Part shown: positions 23,903 to 35,454 of the stretch, in pieces | Position numbering within the stretch: position 1 is the stretch's first letter | Layout of the letters: every line of letters begins with the position of its first letter | Source of the DNA: Phallus indusiatus | Taxonomy: Eukaryota > Basidiomycota > Agaricomycetes > Phallales > Phallaceae | Direction: 5' to 3' | DNA length: 64,000 bases | Assembly (NCBI GenBank): GCA_027605045.1 | Contig: JAQFWX010000004.1 | Coordinates: 434,001 to 498,000, forward strand | Translations under genes and position numbers: made by a program | The notes under the pieces: generated by a model | Told to the model about the DNA's origin: nothing | Databases searched by the model: none | The model's input: only the letters and a program-made list of their open reading frames with translations

Positions 23903-25270
23903 ATGTTGTCATTATTTTTTCATCATTCACATTTCCCAAGATGCTGTTTCTATTTACAGTAAACACAGCCTATGGCCCTTTCTTTTATTACACCATGCAC
24001 TAACCTTTGGTGTGTGTTTGCATATACACAGATTTGTATTTTGTCTCGCAATTTATTCACATCAAACAACTTTATTTCGGTTTTTAATAGGAATTTTCGT
24101 CGAGAATATATTTTTGATCTTTTAAAAAATTTCAGACTCTGCAAATTGAGTTGAATTCGTCACGCATTGCTATTCAATTGACAGCTGTAAATTTGTTTTC
24201 TGAATACTTTTTTTAGGTTATTCCTTAAATGATCAGTGCTTAATTTGCGTTAGCTAACTTAGCGCTCGCTGAGCATTTTGTTTTCTTAACACGACTATGC
24301 ATAAGACCTGAAACGAAACTGCCATTAAGATATTTTAATAACTCGGCGAGGCCGTAAATTTAAAATTCAATCACAGTACTTACTATTATTCAACTCGACT
24401 GATAAAACTTCATTCTCCTCCTTCTCAACTTTCCACTTTCTAAATCGAATTCTGTGAAGCTAACAAACCTAGTCGCAATTCGATTGTGTCTACGTATGCA
24501 GTTTACAATACTAAGAGCTATGACTGTGCAAACTTCAAACTCAGATTTGGTTCCAGATTCACCACCAGACGCCGTATATAAAGCCCTGCTTCTTTACCAC
24601 AACTCTACTTACCACAACCATAAATATCCACTCTTTTACCACAATCCTTTCATGATAGCGACAATGAGTATTATAGCTTCTTTATACCAGAACTCTACTT
24701 ACCACAACACTCTTTATCACAATCCTTTAACGACAGCGACAATGAGTATCATAGTAAGCCATTAATGCATATAACTTGTCATATCTGGTCTAATCTCAGT
24801 AGACGATACACAACCACTTTTACATTGGAATACACAGGAACCATCTTTGTCGGCATGCGTCACAATTACGACGTGTGATCCAATTTTCCCCGATTTCTCC
24901 ACGGGCACTTTCGAGCCTAAAATTTCCCTGGCGGGTCCAGACCTGCTCGGACCAAGAAAATTTGCGGAAATCGCGTTCGGTATTATTCTATTTTTCGTCA
25001 CATGGCAGCTGGTGGTAGACCCCGCGGTTGCCCACCCAAGAGAAAAAAAAATACTATTTGTCATTCTTTCGGGAGTGGCAAGTGGCTTTTCTTTCATATG
25101 GAATGCCATGACGCAACTTTGGTTGGCTTCAGAAAATACTCTTTTGTGTCTTTCATTCATAACAAGGTGGTCTCTCCTTCATATGGTGCAATATAACGAA
25201 AATTCTGGTTTGCTTCATCTTCTTCACCATAATCAATAGCATAACTAATTGTTTGTGAATCAGGACCGAC
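23903..25270. repeat. Direct repeat, copy B
   Basis: Counterpart of 21,300-22,420, same orientation, offset about 2.6-2.8 kb. It contains insertions absent from copy A, for example an internal doubling of a CTTTACCACAACTCTACTTA-type segment around 24,590-24,760. The best conserved block is 24,905-25,110. The frame MSACVTITTCDPIFPDF at 24,847 is open through it for 130 residues, but conservation covers several frames, so this is not taken as a gene. Confidence 0.7.
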
Positions 25271-27330
25271 TATTCTGTAATGCCTCCTCCCGGTTCCAAT
25301 CCCCCCCTTACTCCCCCAGTCCCAATGCACCCTTTCCCGGCTCCGATGCTCCTCCCCCTCCCCTTCCTAACGCCCTTCCCGGTTCTAATGCCCCTCCCCG
25401 TTGGAAGGTTCATCCATGACTCGGCCAGCGCAATTAGCAGATCTCCACGAGATACAAGCGTCGAGGACACAACGAATAAGGAGACGTCGATGGATAGAGC
25501 AAGGGTCATCTAGCGCTGTATGTACCAAGACTCTGCGACATAAACAGTGTTTGATTACGTTGTCTGTCTTCGCGGACGTATAGGTTTCTTTCTTTATTGT
25601 TACTGTCATCAACCATAGATTTGGGGTAAGGAGTCTCCGTCTCGTCTTTTCGCTTTGTTCTTATACAAGATTTCTCAATCAAGGCCTGTCATTTGAGATT
25701 GATATCATTGCATAATACGGTCTGTAGATAAAGAGGGTGGAGCAATTGAGAGTTTAATTTAAGGATGGAAGGTTGAACAGGGATAATAGGTGCTTTCACC
25801 AAAGCATTTCAATAATTTCGAACTCGACTAATTAAATTTCAAACTTTGTTTCCTCCCTCTTTCCATCTTCGCCGTTTATGTAACCAAAACCCAGATTTTG
25901 AGGAATAATTTCACTCCTGTCTGTGCAAGTGTCGCGTTAACATGAGAGCGTGACTATATGTACTTTAACACTTTCTGGTGAGTGGGTTACTCTTCACCTC
26001 TTTGTCACTTGTCTTTCTCTGTCTGATACAATCATCAAAGCCGTGGCGTTCCCTCGACGTTCTTCTGGGATATGAAAGCAGTTCGTTCACGATTCCACAT
26101 ATTCAATTGTTCCATATGGCTGGAACATGCTTGAAGAACGACTTTTTCCGAGCCCCCAGAACTCAACTCCCCTATCCTAGGCGAACATACTTTACAACAT
26201 CCTTCCGGTCTTTTTCATTGACGCATCGCACCCTGCTCGAACGCTATGCTGAGCAAATAGACAATTTCATTTTTCATATTGCAAACCGCCCTCTGATACA
26301 AAAGGCCTTATGTAACGCTCATCCCGTAGACTTTGACAAGCTCGGATCTGAAAAAACCAACATTATGGGCATCATGGCATGCTCTTAATCTGCGTACTAT
26401 TTGATCGGTTTTGCTGGGTTCTAGGTATTTGCGTACCTACCCTATTTCATCAAAAGCGGTTTCGGTTTGAGGCGTCATTGGAACCTCGCGATTACGCGGA
26501 CGCTCTTCAAGTTGAATCATTGGACCGCATCTGCTCCACTATCAGCATTGAAGACAATCTTGAAACTGTCTTGGATTCACGGTTCAAAACTATTGCAGAG
26601 GGTGTCCAAGTCAGGACCCTCCATCCAGATCAAATTCTGTAAAGCTAATCTTAGTCGCAATTTGACTGTGCCTATGTAAATATTCCGTGTACAATAACAG
26701 TTATAGTCTCAGTTCTCAAGAAATCATCAGAATCATGGACCCACACCTTGCCACAATGCAAATGTCGCTTCAATACTTCTCCTCGGATGAGCTCGCTTAC
26801 CTCAGCGCCACGAGCATCCAGTCAGGTTTTGTGTCAATGATTCAGCGGACATTGAAATATTTTATACGTCCGTACTTTTGTACCAAATCCACTTCAGCCT
26901 GGCATTGGTCTCTGTATATGAGCAAAACCCCCCCATGAATGGCGAGTTAGAGTAGCGGAAAGTGAGGTTGGTGATCGGACTCCGATAAACATTTCGGCTA
27001 CCTCGAAAGCAAGGTGATTCTAAGGTGATTCCGGTGAAAAACATCGCGCCCCATAGACAGCGTCGGTGTCCGAGGAGATAACAGGTCTAGTTCGGACCCA
27101 GTCCCTACTTTCCCACGCGTTTAGGAAGTCCTATGGCGTTCTGGCTTGTGTCCTCTTGGGCCCAAGCCTCAAGGAGAGACCTGTTGAGACTCGGTTCAAG
27201 TCTAACCGAGTCACGGCACCGACGATGTGCTACTAAACTTGGTATCTCCTCGGACACCGCGAGGCACAGTACGAACAGATGTGCTCTCAGACGTTGGTAT
27301 CTCCTCGGACATCGTACATGGGCAACACTA
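25271..27330. other. Non-coding or relic DNA before the SDR/peptide cluster
   Basis: Open frames at 25,978-26,388 and 26,379-26,642 (RFRFEASLEPRDYADALQVE) may be pieces of one decayed + strand gene, but no start, splice or family supports a call. Around 26,940-27,330 two short CTCCTCGGACA repeats occur. Nothing else is supported. Confidence 0.45.
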
Positions 27331-27380
27331 ATGCCGCAACACGCGTATGCTCTTTGTCTCGTAGGCTTTCAAATCTGGTA

Positions 27381-27441
27381 TGTACGCGTCAATGGGTCGG
27401 CATATTATCTGCTGCTAGTGTACGCGTCAACGGGTCGGCAT
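27381..27441 (+). promoter_or_regulatory. Tandem pair of SDR-promoter elements
   Basis: Two copies, 27,381-27,403 and 27,419-27,441, of TACGCGTCAAYGGGTCGGCA, 38 bases apart, ending 81 bases before the SDR-1 start. A TATATATAA box follows at about 27,478. The same element precedes four other SDR genes in the window. The core ACGCGT is the MluI cell-cycle box bound by MBF-type factors in fungi; that link is inference. Confidence 0.75.
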
Positions 27442-27521
27442 GGCTAGCTAATGTGATTTCATTAGTGACCTTCGTACGTATATATAACGAGGCCCAAGCT
27501 TGCAAGTCTGGTCAAGTCAAA

Positions 27522-28610
27522 ATGGCAACTCTCGAGAACAAAATCATCCTCATCATCGGCGGTACCTCTGGCATAGGCTTCGGCGTCGCAGAAGCTTGTC
27601 TCAAATCTCTTGCCCAGACTGTTATTGTCGCTTCTTCTAACAAAGATCGTGTCCAGAATGCTGTCAAGAGATTGACGGAGGCGAAGCTTGGATCTGGACA
27701 GATCAAAGGCCATGTCGTCGACGCGTTGAAGGAAGAGTCTTTGAAAACATTGTTGGAACAGGTTGGGCAAGTTGACCATATCGTCGTAACAAGTGGTCGG
27801 CCTGCCGGAAATATGCAATTCCCTGCTGTCGAACTTGACGCTGCCAGAAGTATGTTTTATCTTCACACATCCTTTATCAATATGATTAAAATCCGATCCA
27901 GCCGTTTTCGATGAGAGAGTATGGGCATTAGTCGTCATAGCCAAGTACGCCAAAGTCCGTCCTGGAGGATCCATGACATTCACCAATGGTCCGTGATCCT
28001 TTTATTTTTTTTTTTATTTGAGGACAATCTAAACTGTTTCCATAGGAACACTGTCTACAAAACCTTTCCCTTCATTCTCCTTCGCGGCTGGTATGCATTC
28101 AAGTCTCGAAGGTTTGACTCGAGGACTGGCTGTTGACCTTGCGCCAATCCGTGTAAACGCTATCAGCGTTGGTGTTGTAAGTTGCCTGTTCTTTTCCCCT
28201 CCCAAGTTGCATTCTAATGTCTTTTTATTAACGCTCAAAAGATCAAGACGGAGGTACGTTATGGATTGATTCAGATCGTACTTTATATCATTCTCATTGA
28301 TATTGTACAGATATGGGATGCAATCCCACAACCCCACAGAGACGCATTCCTCGACGGCAGCAACATGCTTGTCGGACATGTTGGAATGCCCGATGATGTA
28401 CGTTGCATGACATTGTATCTTTTTCCCGTAGCTAATCACGTTGTACATCAGCTCGCCGAGGCTTATTTGTTCCTTATGAAGTAAGTGCAGCTTTTCCTTT
28501 TAAATCAACGAAATAGTGTTCTGAATGTATTATCTTTTGGTAGATGCGGCTTTATCACCGGGCAATTGATTGTGGCTGATGGTGGACAGATTCTCAAAGC
28601 TAAAGTCTAA
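27522..28610 (+). CDS. SDR-like protein 1
   Basis: Seven exons give a complete Rossmann-fold protein of about 248 residues starting MATLENKIILIIGGTSGIGF. The glycine motif GGTSGIG is intact, as are the VTSGR strand, RGLAVDLAPIRVN and the C-terminal TGQLIVADGG. A 12-nt exon (IKTE, about 28,242-28,253) must be spliced between larger exons. The position where classical short-chain dehydrogenases have Tyr-xxx-Lys reads SFSFAAGMHSSLEGLTRG, so the catalytic pair is absent. Function could be NAD(P)(H)-dependent reduction by other residues or a non-catalytic role. It is the leftmost member of the cluster, closest in sequence to SDR-6 (shared LKEESLKTLLEQVG and RPAGNMQFPAV). Confidence 0.85.
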
Positions 28611-29917
28611 AGTTCTGTAGAGCTCTTATCGTTTTCTTTTGTAGTTAATAATTCTGGTATCAATTTATTTGATGATCTTACTATTTACTCTTGTGCTTGC
28701 CGCCTGAACGCAAAAAGAGTGATGCCGGAAAGAATAACAAACATCAACGAACCCAAGTTTGGAAGGTATGCATGTGTTACGATCCATTTGGATTCAAATT
28801 TATTACAGTGCTGGTGGTTATCTGGTAAACAGCTGGGGGCTGACATCGCGAGGTTCGGTACGACTCGCAAACTTCAACCATACAGATGTCAAACTCACAT
28901 CTTGTTACATGTTCAACGCTCACTGTACTAGGAAACATAACCTTCATCGCCCTAACGATAGATCGAGATATATTTATGTAAGTGGAAGGGAAGCAAAGGA
29001 AAAGTAAGAATGACATACACCGAATGCTATGCTATGGTGTACATACGCTCGGACGGCGGATCCCCCGGTCTACCTTTTGATGCAATGCATTTGACGACCA
29101 TGCGGACATCATTATGAACGGGGAATATTGGAAGAACAATTAATGAAGCAGAAGCAAAAGAAACTTGAGTACCATGGCCAAAAACGACCAACCAAGCTCA
29201 TTAGTGCTAGTAGCAACGTTCAGTTACAGGTACGTCATAGTCAATATTTAATTGAATGCACGTATATGACTTTCGCCAGTTTTTCCATGCGTTAAATTGC
29301 TGTATTGCGGACAGACTTGGGTATTAGGGTGTGGTCGAGACTCCTTTTCAGGGTTCCACACAAGGCTCCACTTGACCGGGCGAGCTTCAAGGGATACAAT
29401 CAGAATTCCTGTGCCGGTAGTTCAATTGTTGAACAGATGGTGAGTAGGGTATTTGGTTTGTTCAGCAGGGTGGAGTACAAAATTTTATTTTCGTAGTTAT
29501 GTGACTTTTCACTGAAGGATCCGAAGTCTCGCTAGTAGTAAATGCGTTTGACGTAGTTTTACTTTGGCAACGGTCGGTACTGTGATGTCGCCAGTGGAAT
29601 TTTTTTATTCTGCTTGTTCAATTTAATTTCTAAAGAATTCACTTATTACTTATTTCTTGACTTCCTTTCGTAACGTTTGCTTCATGCCCGAATTAATACA
29701 AGGTATTGATCAGCCGGGGATTTGAAGCCCCTCTAAGTTGTCATCTAACCTGCCGACTGCCATGGAGCATTCAAGTTCCGGAAGAAAAGAACAAAGCCAA
29801 CAAAGCCTCAGGTTAGGAGTATTATTTCAATTGTACAGGTATGTACGTATGAATTGATGATGACAATAACTCCACTGAAAGGGCACTCTCTCCCGATGCT
29901 ATGTATGCGCAAAAGGC
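28611..29917. other. Left outer flank of the inverted duplication
   Basis: No intact gene. From about 28,740 this DNA is matched in inverted orientation at 51,530-52,660 (for example 29,045-29,110 against 52,235-52,330, and 28,885-28,915 against 52,485-52,515), with many indels. The first 100 bases after the SDR-1 stop resemble the 3' flank of SDR-2. The short frames here are relics or chance. Confidence 0.55.
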
Positions 29918-29937
29918 ATTTAAACCAACTTCGAACA
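29918..29937 (+). promoter_or_regulatory. Peptide-precursor promoter element (copy 1)
   Basis: ATTTAAACCAACTTCGAACA lies 82 bases before the precursor-1 start. Near-identical elements sit 83 and 74 bases before the other two precursor starts. It may serve as the core promoter (TTTAAA) plus a palindromic TTCGAA site. Confidence 0.65.
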
Positions 29938-30019
29938 CCCCATCTCTTCACTTGTCCTCAAGTTCTCTAACATTCAGAGTCACTTCTGTTAGCTTTCTTC
30001 TATAAACCTCAGTTCAAAT

Positions 30020-31467
30020 ATGCGATTCACTAGCCTCGCCGCTGTTGCATCTCTCCTCTTCGTCTTTGCTACCGCTTCTCCATTGCGTGGTATGTCGGTC
30101 TAAATGAGTTTTATTCATGTACGCGTTTGCTTAACACGGAAATTTACCCACAGCCCCCAGCGCTCCTCCAGGTGATTGACTTTACAGCTTATGTGTTGGA
30201 CTAATATATTTAATGACATCTCGATTGAATTGCAGGTGGCATCGGTCCCCGTAAGACTTGTCCAACGTGATTTTAGTATTTACTAATTGATATACTGTTT
30301 ACTCCATCTTGAATAGATTGGGAAAAACGCGGTGAGCCTGCCTTTGTTTAAAACGTTCAAATGTATGTATTTAACCACGCTTTTTTCGAATGACAGATGT
30401 GGCAAGTGGCAAAGGGCAGGGTAAGTTGGACATGTTCAACGAGATGTGGTACTGGTCGTCATATTTTTTTATTCGCATTCCACAGAACACCCTGACGTGT
30501 TTAAGCGCGGTGAGTACATTTGTTAATTGTGAAAACCCGAATTTTCAAACGGTGTACTGACATCTCCATTGCATCCGCGCAGACGAGAAATTGGCATGTG
30601 AGAAAAACATTCCCATCCAACGTCATGCTGTCTTAACTGTTACTTTGTTTGCTTCATCTTCAAAAAGATCCCCAGTATGCCAACTTGAAACGCGGTAAGC
30701 TTAAGATTATTAAGACTCAAATGTATTTAACCGCTCACCTGTTGAATGGCAGGGTTAGCAACGGACTTGAAGCAGCCTGGTAGGCCAGACATGTTCAACG
30801 AGATGTCCGCGATATTCATAATTCCCACTTTACATAGTAATTATAGATCCCGGTCTTCAGTTCAAACGTGGTGGGTACTTTTGTTGTACGTGTATGCGCG
30901 AATTTTCAACCGGGATGTTTTGAAGGACCAGGAGTATTGGGAGAGGGTGAGTTAAATATTGTTCTGAAGACCGGAATATTTATCCCCACGCTCACACCAA
31001 ACGGCAGAGGAGAACGACGTAGAGAAACGTAAGCCAGACATGTTCAGCGAGATGTAACCTTAACCGCCATAATTTTCTTTTTCACATTTCACAGTATCAG
31101 CTAGTAAGCGCGGTGAGTACATTTGTCAATTGGGTAAACCCAAATTTTTAAACGGTGTACTGACATCTCTATTTCATCGCAGACGATAAATTGCAATGTG
31201 AGAAAAACATTCCCATCCAACAGAATCTTGTACTAACTGTTATTTTGTTGATTCATCTTCAAAAGTACTCCCACCTCTCACTCATATACGGTAAGCTCAA
31301 GATTATTAAAACCCGAATGTATTTAACCACGCACCTGCTGAATGACAGAAAATCAGAGGCTCAAGGAAAGAACACGAAGGTTCACGGTGAGCGGCTCATC
31401 GATACAATTTAACTGCACGCGATTTGACTGTGATGTGAAAATAGAGGATTTCCTTCCTTCTTCATAA
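30020..31467 (+). CDS. Kex2-type repeat peptide precursor 1, micro-exon gene
   Basis: Exon 1 (30,020-30,089) encodes a signal peptide, MRFTSLAAVASLLFVFATAS. Then come micro-exons, each phase 1: 30,154-171, 30,236-250, 30,317-331, 30,397-420, 30,486-509, 30,583-597, 30,668-694, 30,753-779, 30,847-870, 30,932-946, 31,008-028, 31,095-112, 31,183-197. Joined, they give units that end in KR: APSAPPGGIGPHWEKR, DVASGKGQEHPDVFKR, DEKLAYPQYANLKR, GLATDLKQPDPGLQFKR and GVLGEEENDVEKLSASKR, then DDKLQ. The layout is that of secreted proteins cut by the Golgi protease Kex2 to release small peptides. The next exon (31,266-290) has lost its KR and is 25 nt, shifting the frame; exons 31,357-386 and 31,445-467 match the precursor-2 tail (KVHEDFLPSS). 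The C-terminus is therefore uncertain. Family unknown to me. Confidence 0.75.
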
Positions 31468-32030
31468 AGAATGAACGGTAGGCCCAAGCATCGCAGTTCA
31501 CTAGAATCATCTGATCAATTTGTATTTTTTCCAGTGATTATGGGTCTCGAAGATAAAGGTAGATAGAAAAAACTTCAACGAATAATGGGAATCACAGCTG
31601 GTTTTTTTTTTTTCAGTCAAAGTCTTTCAAGTGGATTTTTGCAAGATCCCATCTCCGTAAGCGTGCGTTCAGAACTTGTTAAGAGACGGAAACTGATTTT
31701 TTGCTTATTTATTCTTGTTTTATTCTTGTTCTGTAGCCACTATTATTTTTGAATTTATATGCTAGTCTTTCATTCGATTTGATTATATATTTATTTATTA
31801 CGAGTCTTTGACTCGTCGTCATTTTACATGAATGATTGGAGTGACCTGAAATCTCTTTTGTCCGACCCAATCTAATTATTGCAAGAGTCTAATGGATAAC
31901 GAATGAACTGGATCTAAGACTTGTGGTATTGACAAGTTTCCAATTAAAAACTGATGTGAGTGCAAAGTTGGTGCAAAGCGTTTATGATGTTCGTGTGACG
32001 AACAACACGTGAGCGTGACCACAAATACAA
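31468..32030. other. 3' flank of precursor 1
   Basis: Contains further splice-like signals (GGTAGGCC at 31,490, CCAG near 31,535, TTTCAG at 31,617) and a short conserved frame KVFQVDFCKIPS, all mirrored in the inverted copy at 50,140-50,350. They could be 3' UTR introns or a degraded longer C-terminus. The last 100 bases are the promoter of the next gene. Confidence 0.45.
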
Positions 32031-32622
32031 ATGTCCTCTTCTTCCCGACCACCACCCCAGTATATACTTCTGTCCCATTCAAATGCTTCTTCTCCGTTGA
32101 CCAGTCAGTTTAACACCCCGGCCAGGTTATCCCACCCAATTATACAGTACCATTTCAAAGACGATCCCTCTTTATCTCTCGACCCCGCCGATAATCCACG
32201 TGTCTTGGTTATGGACTATGACCCAATGTCGCCGGACTCAGTATATGTGCAGAGCCTTTCATCTCAGTTAACTGTGACGTGTTTGAAAGTGACGGATGCA
32301 CCTGGAGCTTCTAACGACGATAATGAGGAACGAAATAACAAGATGTATGTGATCGAAACTGTATCTCATTGCAACGATAAAGAGTAAGTCTGATTGATTG
32401 AGTTGAATGATTTGATTTGATTTGGGTGTTATAGGAACGGGACTATTCTGGATAAAGGTCCAGAGATGATATTGAATTTTCGAGAAAGGTGAAATGTTTA
32501 TTGCCACGGTAGTTGTCTCCCATGACTTACAACTGTTGTTTATTAGAAACGCACTTTTACGGAAGGCTTTAGAATATCCACTTCCTTCTTCGACGACAGA
32601 TGTCGATGTTAAACATGCTTGA
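32031..32622 (+). CDS. Unrecognised 160-residue protein, copy 1
   Basis: Three exons (32,031-32,383, 32,435-32,488, 32,547-32,622) join in frame to 160 residues beginning MSSSSRPPPQYILLSHS and ending DVDVKHA. Features: Ser/Pro-rich start, a central block HPIIQYHFKDDPSLSLDPAD followed by VLVMDYDP, then NDDNEERNNKMYVIETV and a basic ALLRKALEYPLP near the end. No signal peptide or membrane segment. I do not recognise the family; the near-identical second copy at 49,207-49,796 with the same introns intact argues that it is a real gene. Confidence 0.75.
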
Positions 32623-32939
32623 AAACCTCTTCTACGGGTGTAATTTTGCTCGCCGTGCCCGTCATGAACTATGCGTCGGCTATATCTTGTGGACTATATC
32701 AGGTTTTACGGCGAACTGGATGGTGACGGTGTGAGTAGAATTTCCCATTGGCAAGGGTGACACCATATGATGAAGTTAGCAGTGCTATTTGGTCAGGGTC
32801 TGCCTGGTCGAAGAATTCGAGTTACAAATGATGGTGTTGGTTCATCTTCGAATTCGATATTTCTCATGCGACGAGCGTGGTATCCTAGAGTGTATTTTGT
32901 GTACCCCAGCTGAGATACCGAATTGACGCAGTTCAGTAC

Positions 32940-33340
32940 TCCAGAAGATGCCTGAACGTGAACGCTTGCTGAATGTTTGTGTACACTGTAACACACGACA
33001 CGTAAACGTGACTACGACATCCTCTTCCTGCCCAATATACACTCCAATTTCCAGCCACCAAATGTCTTTTCTCCATCAACTTAGGTTCAATCATGATCAT
33101 TCAACCGTGTGGTGCTATTTAACCACCTCTGCCTCTCGCCTCCGCTCATAATGTATGACTCCTGTCGTCTTGGTCGTACACTATGCCAGCATTGTCACTT
33201 CTTTGAAAATTACCGATGCCGCCCCAGCCTAGGACTTCCAACGATGACAGGGAGCAAAATAATAAAGAATAACCAGGTATCTATAATTGTACCGATAAAG
33301 AGTAATCTTTCGCGTCGTTTTTTCCTGAGAAAATAAGGTA
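32940..33340 (+). pseudogene. Decayed copy of the 160-residue gene
   Basis: The segment matches the 5' part of the gene at 32,031 (CCCAATATACACT against the CCCAGTATATACT region, then TCTTTTCTCCATCAACTTA, and the segment around 33,165-33,260 paralleling LVMDYDP to DNEERNNK) but with frameshifts and stops. Related decayed copies lie, inverted, at 48,405-48,800 and 56,430-56,830. Confidence 0.6.
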
Positions 33341-34166
33341 AATATGGAGCTATCAACAAAGGTGAATGTTGCCCCAATAACCTTCATGTTTACAGCTATT
33401 GTTATGACAGTTTGGTGGGAAGGTCTGGTATATCCGCCGTGCATGTTCTAGCCTTGCATTCTCATACCCAGTCTTGTTATGAATGACGTTATGCAGCAGA
33501 ATTAGCGTTCTAATTCGTTCAAACCTTTTCAGGTCGACGAATGATTAGGTTCGAATTGCAAATTATGATGGTGCTTATTTTCGGTTTCTATCTCTCCCAT
33601 GGGATCCAGCGACATCTAAGTCTCCGATGGATATCGTCAAGGGGTGAGGCTAATCATATGGGTCAGTGCTTTTCAAATGATAATTTGTTAATTCATCTAT
33701 TTCGGTAACTACCTTATATATCAGAGCGTCTGGCCCAAATCTGAGATGATAGTATTGGTCTTTAAGAGCTATTATTTGTTGCACGGTCCTTCGGTCCTGG
33801 CCACGGTACCCCTGTCAATGACATGGCGTCGCCGGGCTAACTTTTGCTAGTATGTAGATGGGTTTGTAATTTTCATACTTGTCGCTGGTTGGTTGATGTC
33901 TGAATTGCCGTGCATTCACCTAGCCGAGATGGTGAATCAGACCGATTGACGCGACTTGGAGTCACTCAGTTGCATGTGCACCTTTTTGTTCGAAGCAGAT
34001 TCGAATTTCGAGCACCTCGAGGAGCCATGTTCCCTGATTCATAATACCGATCAGTACGAGTCACTATGTCTATCGAGAGAAGCATCAGCTGAGTCACAAA
34101 TTTGATTTATCGCAGACCTGCCGCAAGACGCGTATGCTCTTCGTTTCAGAGCCTTTCTATCCGGTG
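33341..34166. other. Intergenic before SDR-2
   Basis: No supported gene. The DNA is closely matched in inverted orientation at 47,657-48,400 and 55,630-56,400 (for example GGTTCCGGCC/ACGGTACC-type blocks around 33,790-33,830 and a GATATCCATCGGAG block near 33,625). Conserved non-coding flank of the SDR module. Confidence 0.55.
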
Positions 34167-34189
34167 TGTACGTATCAATGGGTCGGCAT
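34167..34189 (+). promoter_or_regulatory. SDR-promoter element, variant
   Basis: TGTACGTATCAATGGGTCGG matches the element upstream of SDR-1 except that the ACGCGT core has become ACGTAT. A second ACGCGT lies 40 bases upstream (34,129) in GCAAGACGCGTATGCTC, which is also conserved before SDR-1, SDR-4, SDR-5 and SDR-6. Confidence 0.6.
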
Positions 34190-34291
34190 GCTACCTGGTG
34201 ATGATGTTGAACGTAATTTCTTCGTGTTAGGTGAGACGTTGGCGTTCGTACGTATATATAATGAGGCCAAGGTCGAATTTATTAAGTAAAA

Positions 34292-35390
34292 ATGGCAACT
34301 CTTGAGAACAAAATCGTCCTGATCATTGGCGGTACCTCTGGTATAGGCCTCGGGGTTGCAGAAGCTTCTCTCAAGTCTCTTGCCCAAACTGTCATTGTCG
34401 CTTCTTCAAACAAAGATCGTGTTCAGAATGCGGTCAAGAGACTGACAGAGGCAAAGCTTGGACCTGGACAGATTAAAGGCCATGTTGTTGATGCAGAGAA
34501 GGAAGAATCGCTGAAAGGACTACTGAAGGAGGTCGGAGAAGTAGATCATATCGTGGTAACAAGTGGTCGGATTAGCGGAAATATGCATTTCCCTAGTGTC
34601 AATCTTGAAACTGCCAGAGGTATGTTTTATTTCCCATCTTTTATTATATAAATGTAAATCAAAATCCGATGCAGGCATGTTTGATGGTAGAATATGGGCA
34701 TTAGTTGTCATAGCCAAGTTCGCCAAAATCCGTCCTGGAGGGTCCTTGACATTTACCAGTGGTCCGTGATCCTTTTTTTGACTGTCTGAAGACAATCTAA
34801 ATTGTTCCCTATAGGAACAGCGTCCATAAAACCTATACCTACATTTTCCATGGCAGCTGGTATTAGTTCGAATCTCGAAGGTTTGACTCGAGGACTGGCT
34901 GTTGATCTTGCGCCAATCCGTGTAAATGCTATCGGCGCTGGTGTAGTAAGTCGCCTGTTCTTTTCCAACAAGTGTGTTCACACTTCGTCTTAATCAATCT
35001 CTTATCAACGCTCAAAAGGTCAAAACTGAGGTATGTTATGGCTCGTTACTTGATTCGGATCATCCTGTCATTCTCATTTACACTGTACAGTTATGGAGTC
35101 AATTTCCATCAGCCTTGAGAGAAAAATTCTTAGACAATGGTAGTTCATACATGCTTGTCCAGCATGTTGGAATGCCCGATGAGGTATATTACATGACTAT
35201 CTATTATTTATCTGCTAGTAGTTAAATCACATTTTATTTTAGGTCGCCGAAGCTTATTTGTTCTGTATGAAGTAAGTGCACTTGTTTGTTTTATCAATGA
35301 AAATGTTTGAAGACCTTTTATAGATGCAGTTATGTTACCGGGCAATATATTGTGGTTGATGGTGGACACACTCTCAAGCCTCAAGTCTGA
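34292..35390 (+). CDS. SDR-like protein 2
   Basis: Seven exons, 248 residues, intact. Begins MATLENKIVLIIGGTSGIGL and ends GGHTLKPQV. All splice sites line up with SDR-1, including the 12-nt exon VKTE. The region of the usual catalytic Tyr and Lys reads TFSMAAGISSNLEGLTRG, again without them. Nearest relatives are SDR-4 and SDR-5 (LTEAKLGPGQIKGHVVDAEK shared). It lies directly after the precursor-1 and 160-residue gene block, all on the + strand, and its 3' end is followed by a 1 kb relic also found after SDR-5. Confidence 0.85.
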
Positions 35391-35454
35391 GTTTTTGTAG
35401 AACTCTTGTTGTTCTTGTAGTTATAATCTGGTATTGATGTATTTGGTGATTATA

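Noticed and set aside
24847..25239. 130-residue frame starting MSACVTITTCDP in repeat copy B
   Set aside because: Several frames on both strands are open in the same conserved block and copy A lacks the start; coding not supported.
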